From: Thermoplasmata archaeon
Lineage (GTDB): Archaea > Thermoplasmatota > Thermoplasmata > Lutacidiplasmatales > UBA184
NCBI GenBank assembly: GCA_021796385.1
Contig: JAJYXQ010000043.1
Location: forward strand, 146,159-210,158
DNA length: 64,000 nt
Direction: 5' to 3'
Position 1 is the first letter of the stretch, and each line of letters begins with the position of its first letter. The notes beneath the pieces were generated by a model. The model had not been told where the DNA came from. It worked only from the letters and a program-made list of their open reading frames with translations, and did not search any database. The position numbers and the translations under genes were made by a program. This document shows, in pieces, positions 32,656 through 41,352 of the stretch.

Positions 32656-33264
32656 ATGGAGAAAGGGTTCGGTGACCATCACCCGCTTCCCGGCGGCCGC
32701 GAACGCTACGAAGTGCGGTTCCATGGGCGCGGCGGTCAAGGGACTGTCGTCGCCTCGGTGTTGTTGGCCGAGGCGGCTTTCCTCGAGGGGCGAGGAGTAC
32801 AAGCCTTCCCGTTCTTCGGCGTTGAGCGTAGGGGAGCGCCCGTAGTAGCCTACACACGTATCGGGGAGGGGCCGGTCCGCTTGGGTGGTTCGATCACCCA
32901 ACCGGATGCCCTCGTCGTCATGGATACATCCTTGCTGGTGGGATTGAAGGACACTTGGCGCCAGGGACTTCGCCCCGGAGGCGTCGTCCTCCTGAACCGT
33001 GGCTCGGTCCCTAATAACCTGCGACCGTTGATGGACAGCATACATATCCACCACATCGATGCTGCGACGATCGCTTTGCGTCATCATCTCGGCTCGGCGG
33101 CGAACCCGCTCGTCAACACCGTCGTGCTGGGTGCTTTTGCCCGGGTGACCGGCATCGTCTCGCTTCAAGCCCTCGAAGATGCGGTCCGAACGCGTATCCC
33201 GGGACAGCTCGTGGAGAACCTGGATGCCATGCACGAGGCCTGGGACGAAGTGGAGGAGTCATGA
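32656..33264 (+). CDS. porG: Pyruvate:ferredoxin oxidoreductase gamma subunit
   Basis: The gamma subunit (202 aa) of a four-subunit 2-oxoacid:ferredoxin oxidoreductase. Family marks are RFHGRGGQGTVVASVLLAEAA, VQAFPFFGVERRGAPV and VVMDTSLL; the fold binds the CoA side of the complex. The ATG is preferred over an earlier in-frame one because of the TATA position. It is first in the operon porG-porD-porA-porB, and its stop overlaps porD (ATGA). Confidence 0.93.
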   Translation: MEKGFGDHHPLPGGRERYEVRFHGRGGQGTVVASVLLAEAAFLEGRGVQAFPFFGVERRGAPVVAYTRIGEGPVRLGGSITQPDALVVMDTSLLVGLKDTWRQGLRPGGVVLLNRGSVPNNLRPLMDSIHIHHIDAATIALRHHLGSAANPLVNTVVLGAFARVTGIVSLQALEDAVRTRIPGQLVENLDAMHEAWDEVEES

Positions 33265-33539
33265 CCGTCAAACTTCACGGCCGGGCCCTCTCAGAGCCGA
33301 TGGCCTGGACGTCCACAGCGGAGGACTCCACAGCGGGGAGTTGGCGGAACCAACGACCCCAGCTCATCGAGGCGAAGTGCACGGGATGCAACGTCTGCTG
33401 GAAGTTCTGTCCGGAACCGGCGATCGATATCGTGGGAAAGAAGGTCGCCTTCGACCTGAACGTCTGCAAGGGATGCGGAGTGTGCGCTGAAGTGTGCGCC
33501 CCCGGCGCGATCGAGATGGTCCCGGAGGAGAGCGCATGA
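33261..33539 (+). CDS. porD: Pyruvate:ferredoxin oxidoreductase delta subunit
   Basis: A 92-residue ferredoxin-type subunit with two classical [4Fe-4S] motifs: CTGCNVCWKFCPEPAI and CKGCGVCAEVCAPGAI. The ~35-residue N-terminal extension is typical of PorD. It passes electrons from the TPP active site in PorB to ferredoxin. It overlaps the flanking genes at both ends with ATGA, so translation is coupled. Confidence 0.94.
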   Translation: MTVKLHGRALSEPMAWTSTAEDSTAGSWRNQRPQLIEAKCTGCNVCWKFCPEPAIDIVGKKVAFDLNVCKGCGVCAEVCAPGAIEMVPEESA

Positions 33540-34708
33540 CGAAAGCGCTCCTTTCGGGCAATGAAGCCGTAGCCGAAGGGGTCCGTTTGGCCCGGGCCCA
33601 GGTCGTGGCCGCCTACCCGATCACTCCGCAGACCACGATCGTCGAGAAGCTTGCGGAGATGATCGGGGAGCGATCGCTATCGGCCGAGTTCATCCCGGTC
33701 GAGAGCGAACACTCGGCCATGGCGGCGAGCATCGGTGCGTCTCTCGCGGGGGCCCGCGCCTTCACCGCGACGTCGAGCCAGGGGCTGGCCCTGATGCACG
33801 AGATGCTCCATTGGGCCTCCGGACAAAGGGTCCCCGTGGTGATGGCCAACGTCAATCGGGCCCTCGCCCCCCCTTGGAACGTATGGGTGGACCACACAGA
33901 TTCGATGGCCCAGAGGGACACCGGCTGGATCCAGATCTACGCCGAGACCAATGAGGAGGTCCTGGCCACGATCCTGCAGGCCTACCGGGTCGCGGAGGAT
34001 CCGGAAGTGCTCCTCCCGACGATGGTCATGCTGGACGCCTTCGTTCTCTCGCATACGTACATGCCGGTCGAGATCCCCTCCCAAGAAGCGGTCGATCAGT
34101 TCCTGCCCTCGTACCGCCCCGTGGTTCGGGTCGAGCCCGGGACGATGCAGCTCTTTGGCTCCTTCTCCCCTCCGGACCTCGCCTACATGGAGTTCCGGCA
34201 TGACATGGCTTCTGCCATGCAAACCGCCCATAGGAAGCTCATCCAGGCGGGTAGGGACTACGCCCGGGTGTTGGGTGGTCAACCCCTCGGTCCGATCGAT
34301 GAGTATCGCACCGAGGATGCCGAGGTGCTCATTGTCGCTCTCGGCTCGCTCGCGGCCGCGGCCCGGGACACGGTGGACGAGTTCCGCCGTGAAGGGCGCA
34401 AGGTCGGCCTGGCGCGCATTCGTGTCTTCCGCCCCTTTCCCGAGGAGGAGATCCGTGCGCTCGGAAGTCGGGTCCAATCCCTCGTTGTGGTCGAGCGGGC
34501 CCACTCGTTTGGCTCGGGGGGCCCGGTCGCGACCGAGGTCCGGTCCGCCCTTTTGGACATCCCGAGCCGCCCCGCTGTCGCCTCGTACATTGCCGGGCTC
34601 GGAGGGCGCGAAGTGACGCCGAGGCATCTGCGAGCCCTGGTGGAGCGTGCGATCCGAAAGGATGTGCCCCGGGAAGCATGGGTGGGTGTGAAGGAGGTAA
34701 TTGCGTAG
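33536..34708 (+). CDS. porA: Pyruvate:ferredoxin oxidoreductase alpha subunit
   Basis: The alpha subunit (390 aa). Key parts are the N-terminal YPITPQTTIVEKLAEM segment, VESEHSAMAASIGAS, SSQGLALMHEML, and the VDHTDSMAQRDTGWIQ region typical of pyruvate rather than 2-oxoglutarate enzymes. The C-terminal domain has RIRVFRPFPEEEIR. With PorB it forms the TPP-binding catalytic unit that converts pyruvate and CoA to acetyl-CoA and CO2 with reduction of ferredoxin. It starts inside the porD stop codon. Confidence 0.95.
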   Translation: MTKALLSGNEAVAEGVRLARAQVVAAYPITPQTTIVEKLAEMIGERSLSAEFIPVESEHSAMAASIGASLAGARAFTATSSQGLALMHEMLHWASGQRVPVVMANVNRALAPPWNVWVDHTDSMAQRDTGWIQIYAETNEEVLATILQAYRVAEDPEVLLPTMVMLDAFVLSHTYMPVEIPSQEAVDQFLPSYRPVVRVEPGTMQLFGSFSPPDLAYMEFRHDMASAMQTAHRKLIQAGRDYARVLGGQPLGPIDEYRTEDAEVLIVALGSLAAAARDTVDEFRREGRKVGLARIRVFRPFPEEEIRALGSRVQSLVVVERAHSFGSGGPVATEVRSALLDIPSRPAVASYIAGLGGREVTPRHLRALVERAIRKDVPREAWVGVKEVIA

Positions 34709-35710
34709 ATGGCGAAGCTGACGATCCCTTCCGAGGAATACCAAGTGGGCGGCCATGCGGCCTGCCCGGGGTGCGGCGCGGCACTGGCCATGAGATACCT
34801 ACTGAAAGGCTTGGGCCCTCAAGCGGTGGTCGTGATCCCGGCGTGTTGCTGGGCCGTCATTCCCGGAGCCATGCCCGGAACGTGCCTGCGGGTCTCCACG
34901 GTGTTCTCCTCCTTTGAATCGACCGCGGCCATGGCCTCGGGGCTCAAGGCCGGACTGCGCCAGACGGGGCGGGGGGATGTCCCGGTGGTCGGGTTCGCCG
35001 GGGACGGGGGAACCGCGGACATCGGGATCCAAGCCCTCTCTGGGGCAGCGGAACGCAACGAGGATTTCCTTTACGTCTGCTACGACAACGAAGCCTACAT
35101 GAACACGGGGATCCAGCGCTCGGGAAGCACGCCCGCGTTCTCCTGGACGACCACCACGCCCCATGGCCTGGAGAAACACACGCCCAAGAAGGACCTGCCC
35201 ATGATCCTTGATGCCCATCACATCCCCTACATCGCCACCTTGAACCCGTCCTTCCCGGAGGACTTTGTCGCGAAGGCGACCAAGGCTGCCCGCTTCAAGG
35301 GCACTCGCTATCTCCACGTGCTTGCCGACTGTCCCACGGGCTGGAAGCATGATCCGTCCCAGATGGTCGAAGTGGGACGGCTTGCGACCCTCAGCCATTA
35401 CTGGCCCCTGTACGAGATCGACCAGGGCCGGCTCAAGATCACCTGGTCCCCGTCCAACCCCATCCCGGTCGAGAAGTACCTTCGAAGCCAGGGGCGGTTC
35501 AAGAATGTCACCCCGGAGGAGATCGCCCAGATACAGCAAACGGTCGACGAACGCTGGCACGCCCTTCAGGAACGGGCATCCCGAGACCAGAAATCGCCCG
35601 AACGGATCGAGGTCCAATCCGAGACCCCTGCCTCCTCGGTACCCCACTCGGTGCATCCCGTGTCCGAGACCGTCATCGTTCACCCAAACGAACCGTTTCC
35701 GTCCAGGTAG
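34709..35710 (+). CDS. porB: Pyruvate:ferredoxin oxidoreductase beta subunit
   Basis: The beta subunit (333 aa), which binds thiamine diphosphate and one iron-sulfur cluster. Cys ligands are in ACPGCGAALAMRYL and IPACCWAV, with a later Cys in ADCPTGW. The TPP/Mg site is GDGGTADIG followed by CYDNEAYMNTG. The last ~35 residues (Ser/Glu/Pro-rich) extend beyond the conserved fold. It starts directly after the porA stop. Confidence 0.95.
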   Translation: MAKLTIPSEEYQVGGHAACPGCGAALAMRYLLKGLGPQAVVVIPACCWAVIPGAMPGTCLRVSTVFSSFESTAAMASGLKAGLRQTGRGDVPVVGFAGDGGTADIGIQALSGAAERNEDFLYVCYDNEAYMNTGIQRSGSTPAFSWTTTTPHGLEKHTPKKDLPMILDAHHIPYIATLNPSFPEDFVAKATKAARFKGTRYLHVLADCPTGWKHDPSQMVEVGRLATLSHYWPLYEIDQGRLKITWSPSNPIPVEKYLRSQGRFKNVTPEEIAQIQQTVDERWHALQERASRDQKSPERIEVQSETPASSVPHSVHPVSETVIVHPNEPFPSR

Positions 35711-35756
35711 CAGCGCCGCGTGCAGGGCCTGACTGACCGGGGACATGGAATCTAGT

Positions 35757-35765
35757 CTTAAATAG
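35757..35765 (+). promoter_or_regulatory. TATA box of alba
   Basis: CTTAAATAG is a clear TATA element. A start site ~25 bp downstream leaves a leader of about 130 nt before alba, unusually long for this window, where most messages look leaderless. Confidence 0.55.
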
Positions 35766-35808
35766 GCGGCAAGCTTCGGCCCCCTCGATTTGCTCCGAGG
35801 ACAGAGCC

Positions 35809-35907
35809 ATGATGTTCGCGAACATTCCCCCGCCGTTCCCGGCCCGCGACCACGCCCCGGACCGTTCCCGGATGGGGGTCCCGCTCCGCCTCGGCCACGA
35901 GGTTTGA
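35809..35907 (+). CDS. Possible 32-residue upstream ORF before alba
   Basis: A frame beginning ATGATG (MMFANIPPPFPARD) within the predicted alba leader ends in TGA eight nt before the alba GTG. The GAGGT that could serve as alba's ribosome-binding site lies just after the uORF stop codon. It may couple or attenuate alba translation. The peptide is Pro/Arg-rich without homology. Confidence 0.35.
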   Translation: MMFANIPPPFPARDHAPDRSRMGVPLRLGHEV

Positions 35908-35915
35908 GGTAGACC

Positions 35916-36254
35916 GTGTCAGCCCAAGGTAGAACTTCCCAGGACGCGACGGTCTACATCGGGACGAAACCCGTGATGACGTACGTGTTCGAGGTGATCG
36001 GCCAATTCAGCAGCGGACTCACGGAGGTGCGGATCAAGGCACGCGGGAACTCGATCGCTCACGCCGTCGATGTGGCGGAGGTGGCACGGCGCCACAAGAT
36101 CGTCGAAGGTAAGATCCAGATCAAGAACGTCGCGATCGGCACCGAACGTCTCGTCAACCGGGCGGGAAAGGACACGAACGTCTCGACGATCGAGATCACA
36201 TTGTCTCGGATCGGGGAGTTGGGACTGGATGCGGCCCCGAAAGGGCCGGCTTAG
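35916..36254 (+). CDS. alba: Alba chromatin protein
   Basis: The DNA/RNA-binding chromatin protein Alba (112 aa). Signature segments are VYIGTKPVMTYVFEVIGQF, a KARGNSIAHAVDVAEVARR helix (the equivalent of the RNA/DNA-binding loop and Lys region), and VSTIEITLSRI. The usual acetylatable Lys pair region reads IGTKP. It starts with GTG. The last ~20 codons overlap the convergent DUF1614-RDD gene on the other strand. Confidence 0.96.
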   Translation: MSAQGRTSQDATVYIGTKPVMTYVFEVIGQFSSGLTEVRIKARGNSIAHAVDVAEVARRHKIVEGKIQIKNVAIGTERLVNRAGKDTNVSTIEITLSRIGELGLDAAPKGPA

Positions 36255-37956
36255 GCGACCCGGTCCCGACCAGCGTTCCCGTAAGAAGGTCGCCCACCCG
36301 TCGGCGGAAGGGGTTCGTGGCGATCACCACAAAGGCGACCGCGGCCGCCATCGCTGCCACGATGATCCCACCAAGGAAGATCGCCACCCCCGCCGCGCTC
36401 GAGTCCCACCCTGCATAGAAGAGCGGGACGGCGATCCCGAATCCATACACGAGGGCGGTCGTCGTCACCAGCTTCGGAATGTTGCGTCCGAGGGACTCCA
36501 CGAGCCCGGGCCGCGTGAAATCCCGGTTCCATACCTGAAGTCCCAAGAGCCGCTTGCCCGGAGTCGCACCCCACCACCACTCCGCCACGACGAAGACCAC
36601 AAAGGGATAGCTCGAGGCGGCGAGCAGGGCGGCTTCATAGTCCATGCTGTTGAGGGCCGAAATCACCCCGGTCAACTGCCAGAATCGGTAGACACCCAGC
36701 AAGGCCAAACCCGCCGGGACCATCGTCACCACGAGATCGATGAGGAACGCCTGTACCCGCTGTGCAATCGTGGCGAGCCTCCGCTGCAACAGGAGATCAA
36801 GGGCCCCCAGAAGATAGAACCCCGTGGTGAGCGCACGGTAGGCGCTCTCGCGTTCGGGCGCCGAGCGGCGGGCAGCGACCGAAAGGTTCGCGTAGTCTGC
36901 GGCGACGAGGGGATTCGAGGGAATGCCCGCCACTCCGATGTCCGGACCCCCGATCTGGAGGCCTATCTGGTCGCGTATCCGCGCGGCTCGCGCATCCACG
37001 GCCACAAGGGATTGGGAAGCCACTTCGGAGTATCGCAATCGTTCAAAGCTGTCGATCGCCCGGGCGATGCTCCCCGGTCGGTATCCGTAGGGTTCCGGAG
37101 GGTGGGCCCCCCGCATGCGCTCCAAGAGAATGACGAAACCGAAAGTGATCCCGATGGCGATGAGGCCGGAGAGGTAGACCAGGTCCTCATAGCCCGCACC
37201 ACCAATCGCTCCCAGTATGGGTGGCACCCCAGGAGCATACAGGGAGGGTTGATGGACGATGTCGGCGCCGACCAGGTCCCCGAACGTGGCACAGGCGTAA
37301 GCTAGGGGCAAAGCAAAGGCCAGCCCTTCCTTTCGCAGGGATTGGAAGCTGATGGCAAGTACGGCAGCCAGAAATGGAGGAAGGAGATAGTTCGGGAAGT
37401 CCGAGACGATCCCCTCCGAAGGGATCACTTGAGTGGTCAAGAACGTGGCGATCGTCACGACTGCCAGTATCCCGTACAATCCGACCGCCAACGCCCGAGC
37501 ATCCGGGCGGTGGAGATCTCGAAAGACGAGAATCGCAGGCAAGGGTAGCACGTAGCCGATGATGATCCACGGGCTCGGGGCCCGAAAGGCGACGAGGGTG
37601 GTCGCGATGACCGTACCGAGAACCCAGAGGCCCAGACCAACCCCGATCGGGGTTCGGGAACCTTTCGGAACCGTCGCCACAAGGAGAGTCATACCGATGG
37701 CAACGGGGACGAGGGCCCCCCCTACGTTGACCGCCATGATGGAGCCGTGGAAAAAGAAGAAAGGTATGTTCGCGATCGACCCGACGAACCCTCCCACGAG
37801 AAGCACCCAAAAGAGCGAGGGATTAAGGGGGATGGCACGGAACGTCGCGCTCTCCTTCCACGCCAAGAGATAGAACAGGGCCAAGAAGCACGGCAATACG
37901 GCCGTGTACACAACGACCGAACTCACGTCTAGAACTATGGTCGGCCACGGCACCAT
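36196..37956 (-). CDS. DUF1614 - RDD fusion membrane protein
   Basis: A 586-residue multi-pass membrane protein. Residues ~1-260 match DUF1614: PLNPSLFWVLLVGGFVGSIAN, IPFFFFHG, AIGMTLLVATVP, and LVGADIVHQPSLYAPGVPP with IGGAGYEDLVYL. Residues ~410-570 form an RDD domain: RVQAFLIDLVVTMVPAGL, WWWGATPGKRLLGLQVWN and NPFRRRVGDLLTGT, with the Arg/Asp/Asp-type positions. A ~100-residue soluble linker joins them. The ATG (MVPWPTIVLDV) before the first helix is chosen. The gene's 3' end overlaps alba by 59 bp in convergent orientation. Function unknown. Confidence 0.72.
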   Translation of the reverse strand: MVPWPTIVLDVSSVVVYTAVLPCFLALFYLLAWKESATFRAIPLNPSLFWVLLVGGFVGSIANIPFFFFHGSIMAVNVGGALVPVAIGMTLLVATVPKGSRTPIGVGLGLWVLGTVIATTLVAFRAPSPWIIIGYVLPLPAILVFRDLHRPDARALAVGLYGILAVVTIATFLTTQVIPSEGIVSDFPNYLLPPFLAAVLAISFQSLRKEGLAFALPLAYACATFGDLVGADIVHQPSLYAPGVPPILGAIGGAGYEDLVYLSGLIAIGITFGFVILLERMRGAHPPEPYGYRPGSIARAIDSFERLRYSEVASQSLVAVDARAARIRDQIGLQIGGPDIGVAGIPSNPLVAADYANLSVAARRSAPERESAYRALTTGFYLLGALDLLLQRRLATIAQRVQAFLIDLVVTMVPAGLALLGVYRFWQLTGVISALNSMDYEAALLAASSYPFVVFVVAEWWWGATPGKRLLGLQVWNRDFTRPGLVESLGRNIPKLVTTTALVYGFGIAVPLFYAGWDSSAAGVAIFLGGIIVAAMAAAVAFVVIATNPFRRRVGDLLTGTLVGTGSPKPALSGPHPVPTPRSETM

Positions 37957-38074
37957 GGTCCTATGAAACGGCGGGGGGTATTGTCCTTTGCCCCCAGTCC
38001 CCTCCTGCCCCCATCGGGGCGCTAGGGCAAGGTTCATGGGCTTACGGGAGTACGCGCCCCTGGTGGTCCTGAGC

Positions 38075-39475
38075 ATGAAGGCGGTTCGGGTGGAGCGGGA
38101 TTCGATCGGAGAACGGGAGATCCCTCAAGAAGCGTACTACGGTATCAACTCGCTGCGCGCGCAAGAGAACTTCCCCGTCAGTGGGGTCTTGGTGCCCGGT
38201 CCGATCGTCCGGGCCTACGGCTACATCAAGCTCGCCGCAGTGCGAGCCAACCGGGAACTAGGTGCGCTCGACGGCGAACGATCCAAAGCCATTGAGCAGG
38301 CGGCCCAGGAGTTCCTCCAAGGAAAGTTCGACCGGGACATCATCGTCGACGCGTTCCAAGCCGGAGCGGGAACCTCCACCAATATGAACGTGAATGAGAT
38401 CCTGGCGAACCGCGCCCTCGAGCTGAGCGGGAAGCCCCGCGGGGACTACACTTCCCTGTCCCCCAACGATCACATCAACATGGGCCAATCCACGAACGAC
38501 ACCTATCCGACCGCCTTGAACCTCGGCCTGTTGCTCGCCCTGAAGGACCTCGAGGTGAGCGTCCGCACCGTCGTCCACAGCCTTCGGGGGAAGGAACAGG
38601 AGTTCGCCAGCGTGCCGAAGTCGGGCCGCACACACCTCAAGGATGCCATGCCCATCACCCTGGGAGAAGAGTTCGGGGCATATGCTTCCGTCCTAGAGCG
38701 GGTGCTGGACGGGCTCCCCCGGGTCCGGGAGGGGCTCTGCGAGGTCCCGCTCGGCGGGAACGCCGTGGGCACCGGGGTCAACACTCGGTCCGGCTATCGA
38801 ACCCTCGTGGTGCAACATCTGGCCAGTGCCACGGGGTTCCCTTTCCGGCCCTCGCGTGATCCCTTCGAGGGGATGCAAAGCCGCTGGGCCGCCCTGGCCA
38901 CCTCCGGCTTCCTACGCGGCCTCGCCGTCGAACTTTCCCGGATCTCGAACGACCTTCGCCTACTCTCCTCCGGCCCCGCCACAGGGCTCGACGAGATCCG
39001 GCTACCGGAGGTCCAGGCCGGCTCTTCCATCATGCCGGCCAAGGTCAATCCCTCGCTCGCCGAGTGCCTGAACCAGATCTGCTTCCACATCATCGGCTCC
39101 GACCTGGGGGCGACCTTTGCCGCCGAAGCGGGCCAGCTCGAGATCAACGTGATGATGCCCGTGATGAGCTTCGAGATCCTGTTCTCGATGAAACTGCTCA
39201 CGAACTTCCTCCCCGTCTTCGCTGCGAAGGGCGTGGATGGCATCACCGCCAATCCCGAGAAGTGCAACACCTACCTCCTCGCCTCCTCCTCGATCGCCAC
39301 GATCCTGACGCCCCGACTGGGCTATCTCAAGGTCGCCGAGGCCATCAAGAAGTCCGCGGCGGCGGGCATCTCCGTGAAGGCCTACCTCGAAAAGGAGGGG
39401 CTCCTCTCACCAGCGGAGACCGAGCAGTTGCTCGGGCGTGAAGCGCTCCTCAAGATCACACGCCCCGTGGCATAG
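38075..39475 (+). CDS. aspA: Aspartate ammonia-lyase (aspartase/fumarase superfamily)
   Basis: A 466-residue member of the aspartase/class II fumarase superfamily, most like aspartase, which converts L-aspartate to fumarate and ammonia. The superfamily signature GSSIMPAKVNPS is intact. Other marks are AGTSTNMNVNEILANRA, SPNDHINMGQSTNDTYPTA, and the RTHLKDAMPITLGEE helix. The start ATG (MKAVRVERDSIG) fits aspartase N termini. Fumarase activity cannot be excluded from sequence alone. Confidence 0.88.
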   Translation: MKAVRVERDSIGEREIPQEAYYGINSLRAQENFPVSGVLVPGPIVRAYGYIKLAAVRANRELGALDGERSKAIEQAAQEFLQGKFDRDIIVDAFQAGAGTSTNMNVNEILANRALELSGKPRGDYTSLSPNDHINMGQSTNDTYPTALNLGLLLALKDLEVSVRTVVHSLRGKEQEFASVPKSGRTHLKDAMPITLGEEFGAYASVLERVLDGLPRVREGLCEVPLGGNAVGTGVNTRSGYRTLVVQHLASATGFPFRPSRDPFEGMQSRWAALATSGFLRGLAVELSRISNDLRLLSSGPATGLDEIRLPEVQAGSSIMPAKVNPSLAECLNQICFHIIGSDLGATFAAEAGQLEINVMMPVMSFEILFSMKLLTNFLPVFAAKGVDGITANPEKCNTYLLASSSIATILTPRLGYLKVAEAIKKSAAAGISVKAYLEKEGLLSPAETEQLLGREALLKITRPVA

Positions 39476-39503
39476 CCCGGTGCCTCGGTAAAGGGAACGC
39501 GTT

Positions 39504-40349
39504 TCAACCGAGGGAGACGACCGAGTCCCGGAGATCGTCGATCTGGGTCACGATGTTCTCCAGCGCAAGTCGTAGTGCCTCGCGGGCGGTCATCGAACCA
39601 TCCGTCTCGAACCGGAAGATGTACGCGGTCGGATCCGTGTCGACCTTGACACTCCCGTGCGTGCACGCGTGCTCGCACTCCTTGCACAAGATGCAAGCAT
39701 CGGGGTTCGTCGCGTCCAGTGCTCCGTCTTTGTACTGGAACACATGGGTCGGGCAGACGTTGACGACCTTCTTGAGGCAGGCTTCCGTGCAGCCCTCACC
39801 CTTGGAAACCTTCACCGTGGGTTGTGCCGTGTAACCGACCGAGTGGGCCACCTGCCATTTTGCATGCTGGCGTCCGGTCCCCATTACCGCCGTCGCATAC
39901 GCCAGGATCGCCTGCTTGGCACCGAGCGTTACGATCGGCACATCCGGTTCGGCGATGGCGAGCTCGGGGTCCCCGAGCGGGATGAGGTCCCGGGCGTACA
40001 CGATACCGGGCCCTTTCTTGTCCATCGTGTATACGATCTGGCAATGGGCACAGCCTTCGCCCTTGCATGTGCACTTGTCCTTGAACCGGAAGTTCTTCGA
40101 CCCGGTCGGGATGGGCAGGAGCCCGAGCCGCAGGGCAATGGCCTCATCGAACAAACTGGTCGAAAGATCGTAATCGGTACTGGTGGCATCGTCATGGACC
40201 GTGCCGAGGTGGAATTCGACATCCTCGATGGCCATCTTCGGGATATCGGCGATGAGCGAGCGGCGGATCGCGTTGACCGCGGTCGCAGTGGTGTCTGAGA
40301 AGCGGATCTGCGCCTTTTTCGGGGACAACTCCTTGATCTCTATCTCCAT
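39504..40349 (-). CDS. rpoD: DNA-directed RNA polymerase subunit D with iron-sulfur domain
   Basis: The archaeal D subunit (281 aa), Rpb3/alpha homologue that nucleates polymerase assembly with L, N and P. Conserved dimerisation parts are FSDTTATAVNAIRRSLI, LRLGLLPIPTGS and the C-terminal helix. A zinc-type set CTCKGEGCAHC lies near 90-100. A ferredoxin-like insertion (about residues 185-235) contains CTEACLKKVVNVCPTHVF and CILCKECEHAC, so it can bind at least one [4Fe-4S] cluster, as in Sulfolobus and Methanosarcina D subunits. It is the last gene of the S13-S4-S11-rpoD operon. Confidence 0.96.
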   Translation of the reverse strand: MEIEIKELSPKKAQIRFSDTTATAVNAIRRSLIADIPKMAIEDVEFHLGTVHDDATSTDYDLSTSLFDEAIALRLGLLPIPTGSKNFRFKDKCTCKGEGCAHCQIVYTMDKKGPGIVYARDLIPLGDPELAIAEPDVPIVTLGAKQAILAYATAVMGTGRQHAKWQVAHSVGYTAQPTVKVSKGEGCTEACLKKVVNVCPTHVFQYKDGALDATNPDACILCKECEHACTHGSVKVDTDPTAYIFRFETDGSMTAREALRLALENIVTQIDDLRDSVVSLG

Positions 40350-40377
40350 GGTATCTGACCTCGACCGAACGTACGGC

Positions 40378-40761
40378 CTAAACCCGCCGTCCCCGCCGCC
40401 CTCCCTTGGGCTTGGTCCCATCGTGGGGTACGGGTGTGACGTCCTCAATGCGGCCGATCTTCATTCCGGCCCGCGCCAAAGCGCGGATCGCGGCTTGGGC
40501 TCCTGGGCCCGGCGAGCGAGGACCGTTCCCTCCGGGGGCTCGGACCATGATGTGCAGCGTGTCGTAGCCCTTTTCCTTCAGTACACTGGCCACCGCGTCG
40601 GCGGCCTTCATCGCAGCATACGGGCTCGACTCGTCCCGGGCGTTCTTGACGACCATGCCACCACTGGTGTTGGCCAGGGTCTCGGCACCGGTGATGTCCG
40701 TGACGGTGATGTGGATGTTGTTGTACGATGCGAAGACGTGCGCGATCCCGACCTTGCCCAT
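40378..40761 (-). CDS. rps11: Ribosomal protein uS11
   Basis: Small-subunit platform protein uS11 (127 aa). It shows [20 protein letters not shown], the [21 protein letters not shown] core and the conserved C-terminal [16 protein letters not shown]. It lies 3 nt downstream of rps4, and rpoD follows after 28 bp. Confidence 0.97.
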   Translation of the reverse strand: MGKVGIAHVFASYNNIHITVTDITGAETLANTSGGMVVKNARDESSPYAAMKAADAVASVLKEKGYDTLHIMVRAPGGNGPRSPGPGAQAAIRALARAGMKIGRIEDVTPVPHDGTKPKGGRRGRRV

Positions 40762-40764
40762 GCT

Positions 40765-41346
40765 TCACCCTGAGGCGGGCGGCGCCGATGGCGCTCCCTT
40801 GCCGCTCTCGATCTTTTGTTTGATGGAGACCCGCATCGGGTGGGCCTCGTCCAGGAACGGACTGTAGGCATTGTAAGCGACCTTCACCTCATCGTCCCGG
40901 GTCACCACGAATCCAGGGGACCGCACTTTGTGGTTCCCGACTGAGATGTGTCCGTGCACGATGAGCTGTCGGGCTCCGGTGAGCGTACTGGCTAGTCCCT
41001 TCACGTAGACGATCCACTGCAGGCGGCGCTCAAGCAGGGAGTCGAGGGTGAGGGAAAGGATGTCGTCGAGGGTGTTGGCACCCACCGGCAGTGCGCCGAT
41101 ACGAACCAAGGATTCAAGGAGAGCCTTTGTCTCCTTTTCGGCCTGGACCTCCTTCGCTCGGACCCGGGCCTGAAGCTCCCTTGCTTGCCGCCGGTAGTTG
41201 CGGAGTCGGAACTGGGCCCTCCATAGCTCTCGCTTGTTCTTGAGGCCATACTTGGTGAGGAGCTTGTTCTCCTCGGCCATCCGGACCTCTTCCCACGGAT
41301 GCTTGGGCCGCTCGAAGGTCCTGCGCAGAAATTTTGGATCTCCCAT
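40765..41346 (-). CDS. rps4: Ribosomal protein uS4
   Basis: uS4 (193 aa), an early-assembly 16S rRNA-binding protein. It has the archaeal N terminus (GDPKFLRRTFERPKHPWEE), the ELWRAQFRLRNYRRQAR helix, and an S4 RNA-binding domain with ARQLIVHGHISVGNHKVRSPG. The C-terminal ~15 residues are Lys/Ala/Pro-rich and non-conserved. It is in the S13-S4-S11-rpoD operon, 6 nt after rps13. Confidence 0.97.
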   Translation of the reverse strand: MGDPKFLRRTFERPKHPWEEVRMAEENKLLTKYGLKNKRELWRAQFRLRNYRRQARELQARVRAKEVQAEKETKALLESLVRIGALPVGANTLDDILSLTLDSLLERRLQWIVYVKGLASTLTGARQLIVHGHISVGNHKVRSPGFVVTRDDEVKVAYNAYSPFLDEAHPMRVSIKQKIESGKGAPSAPPASG

Positions 41347-41352
41347 GTGCTC

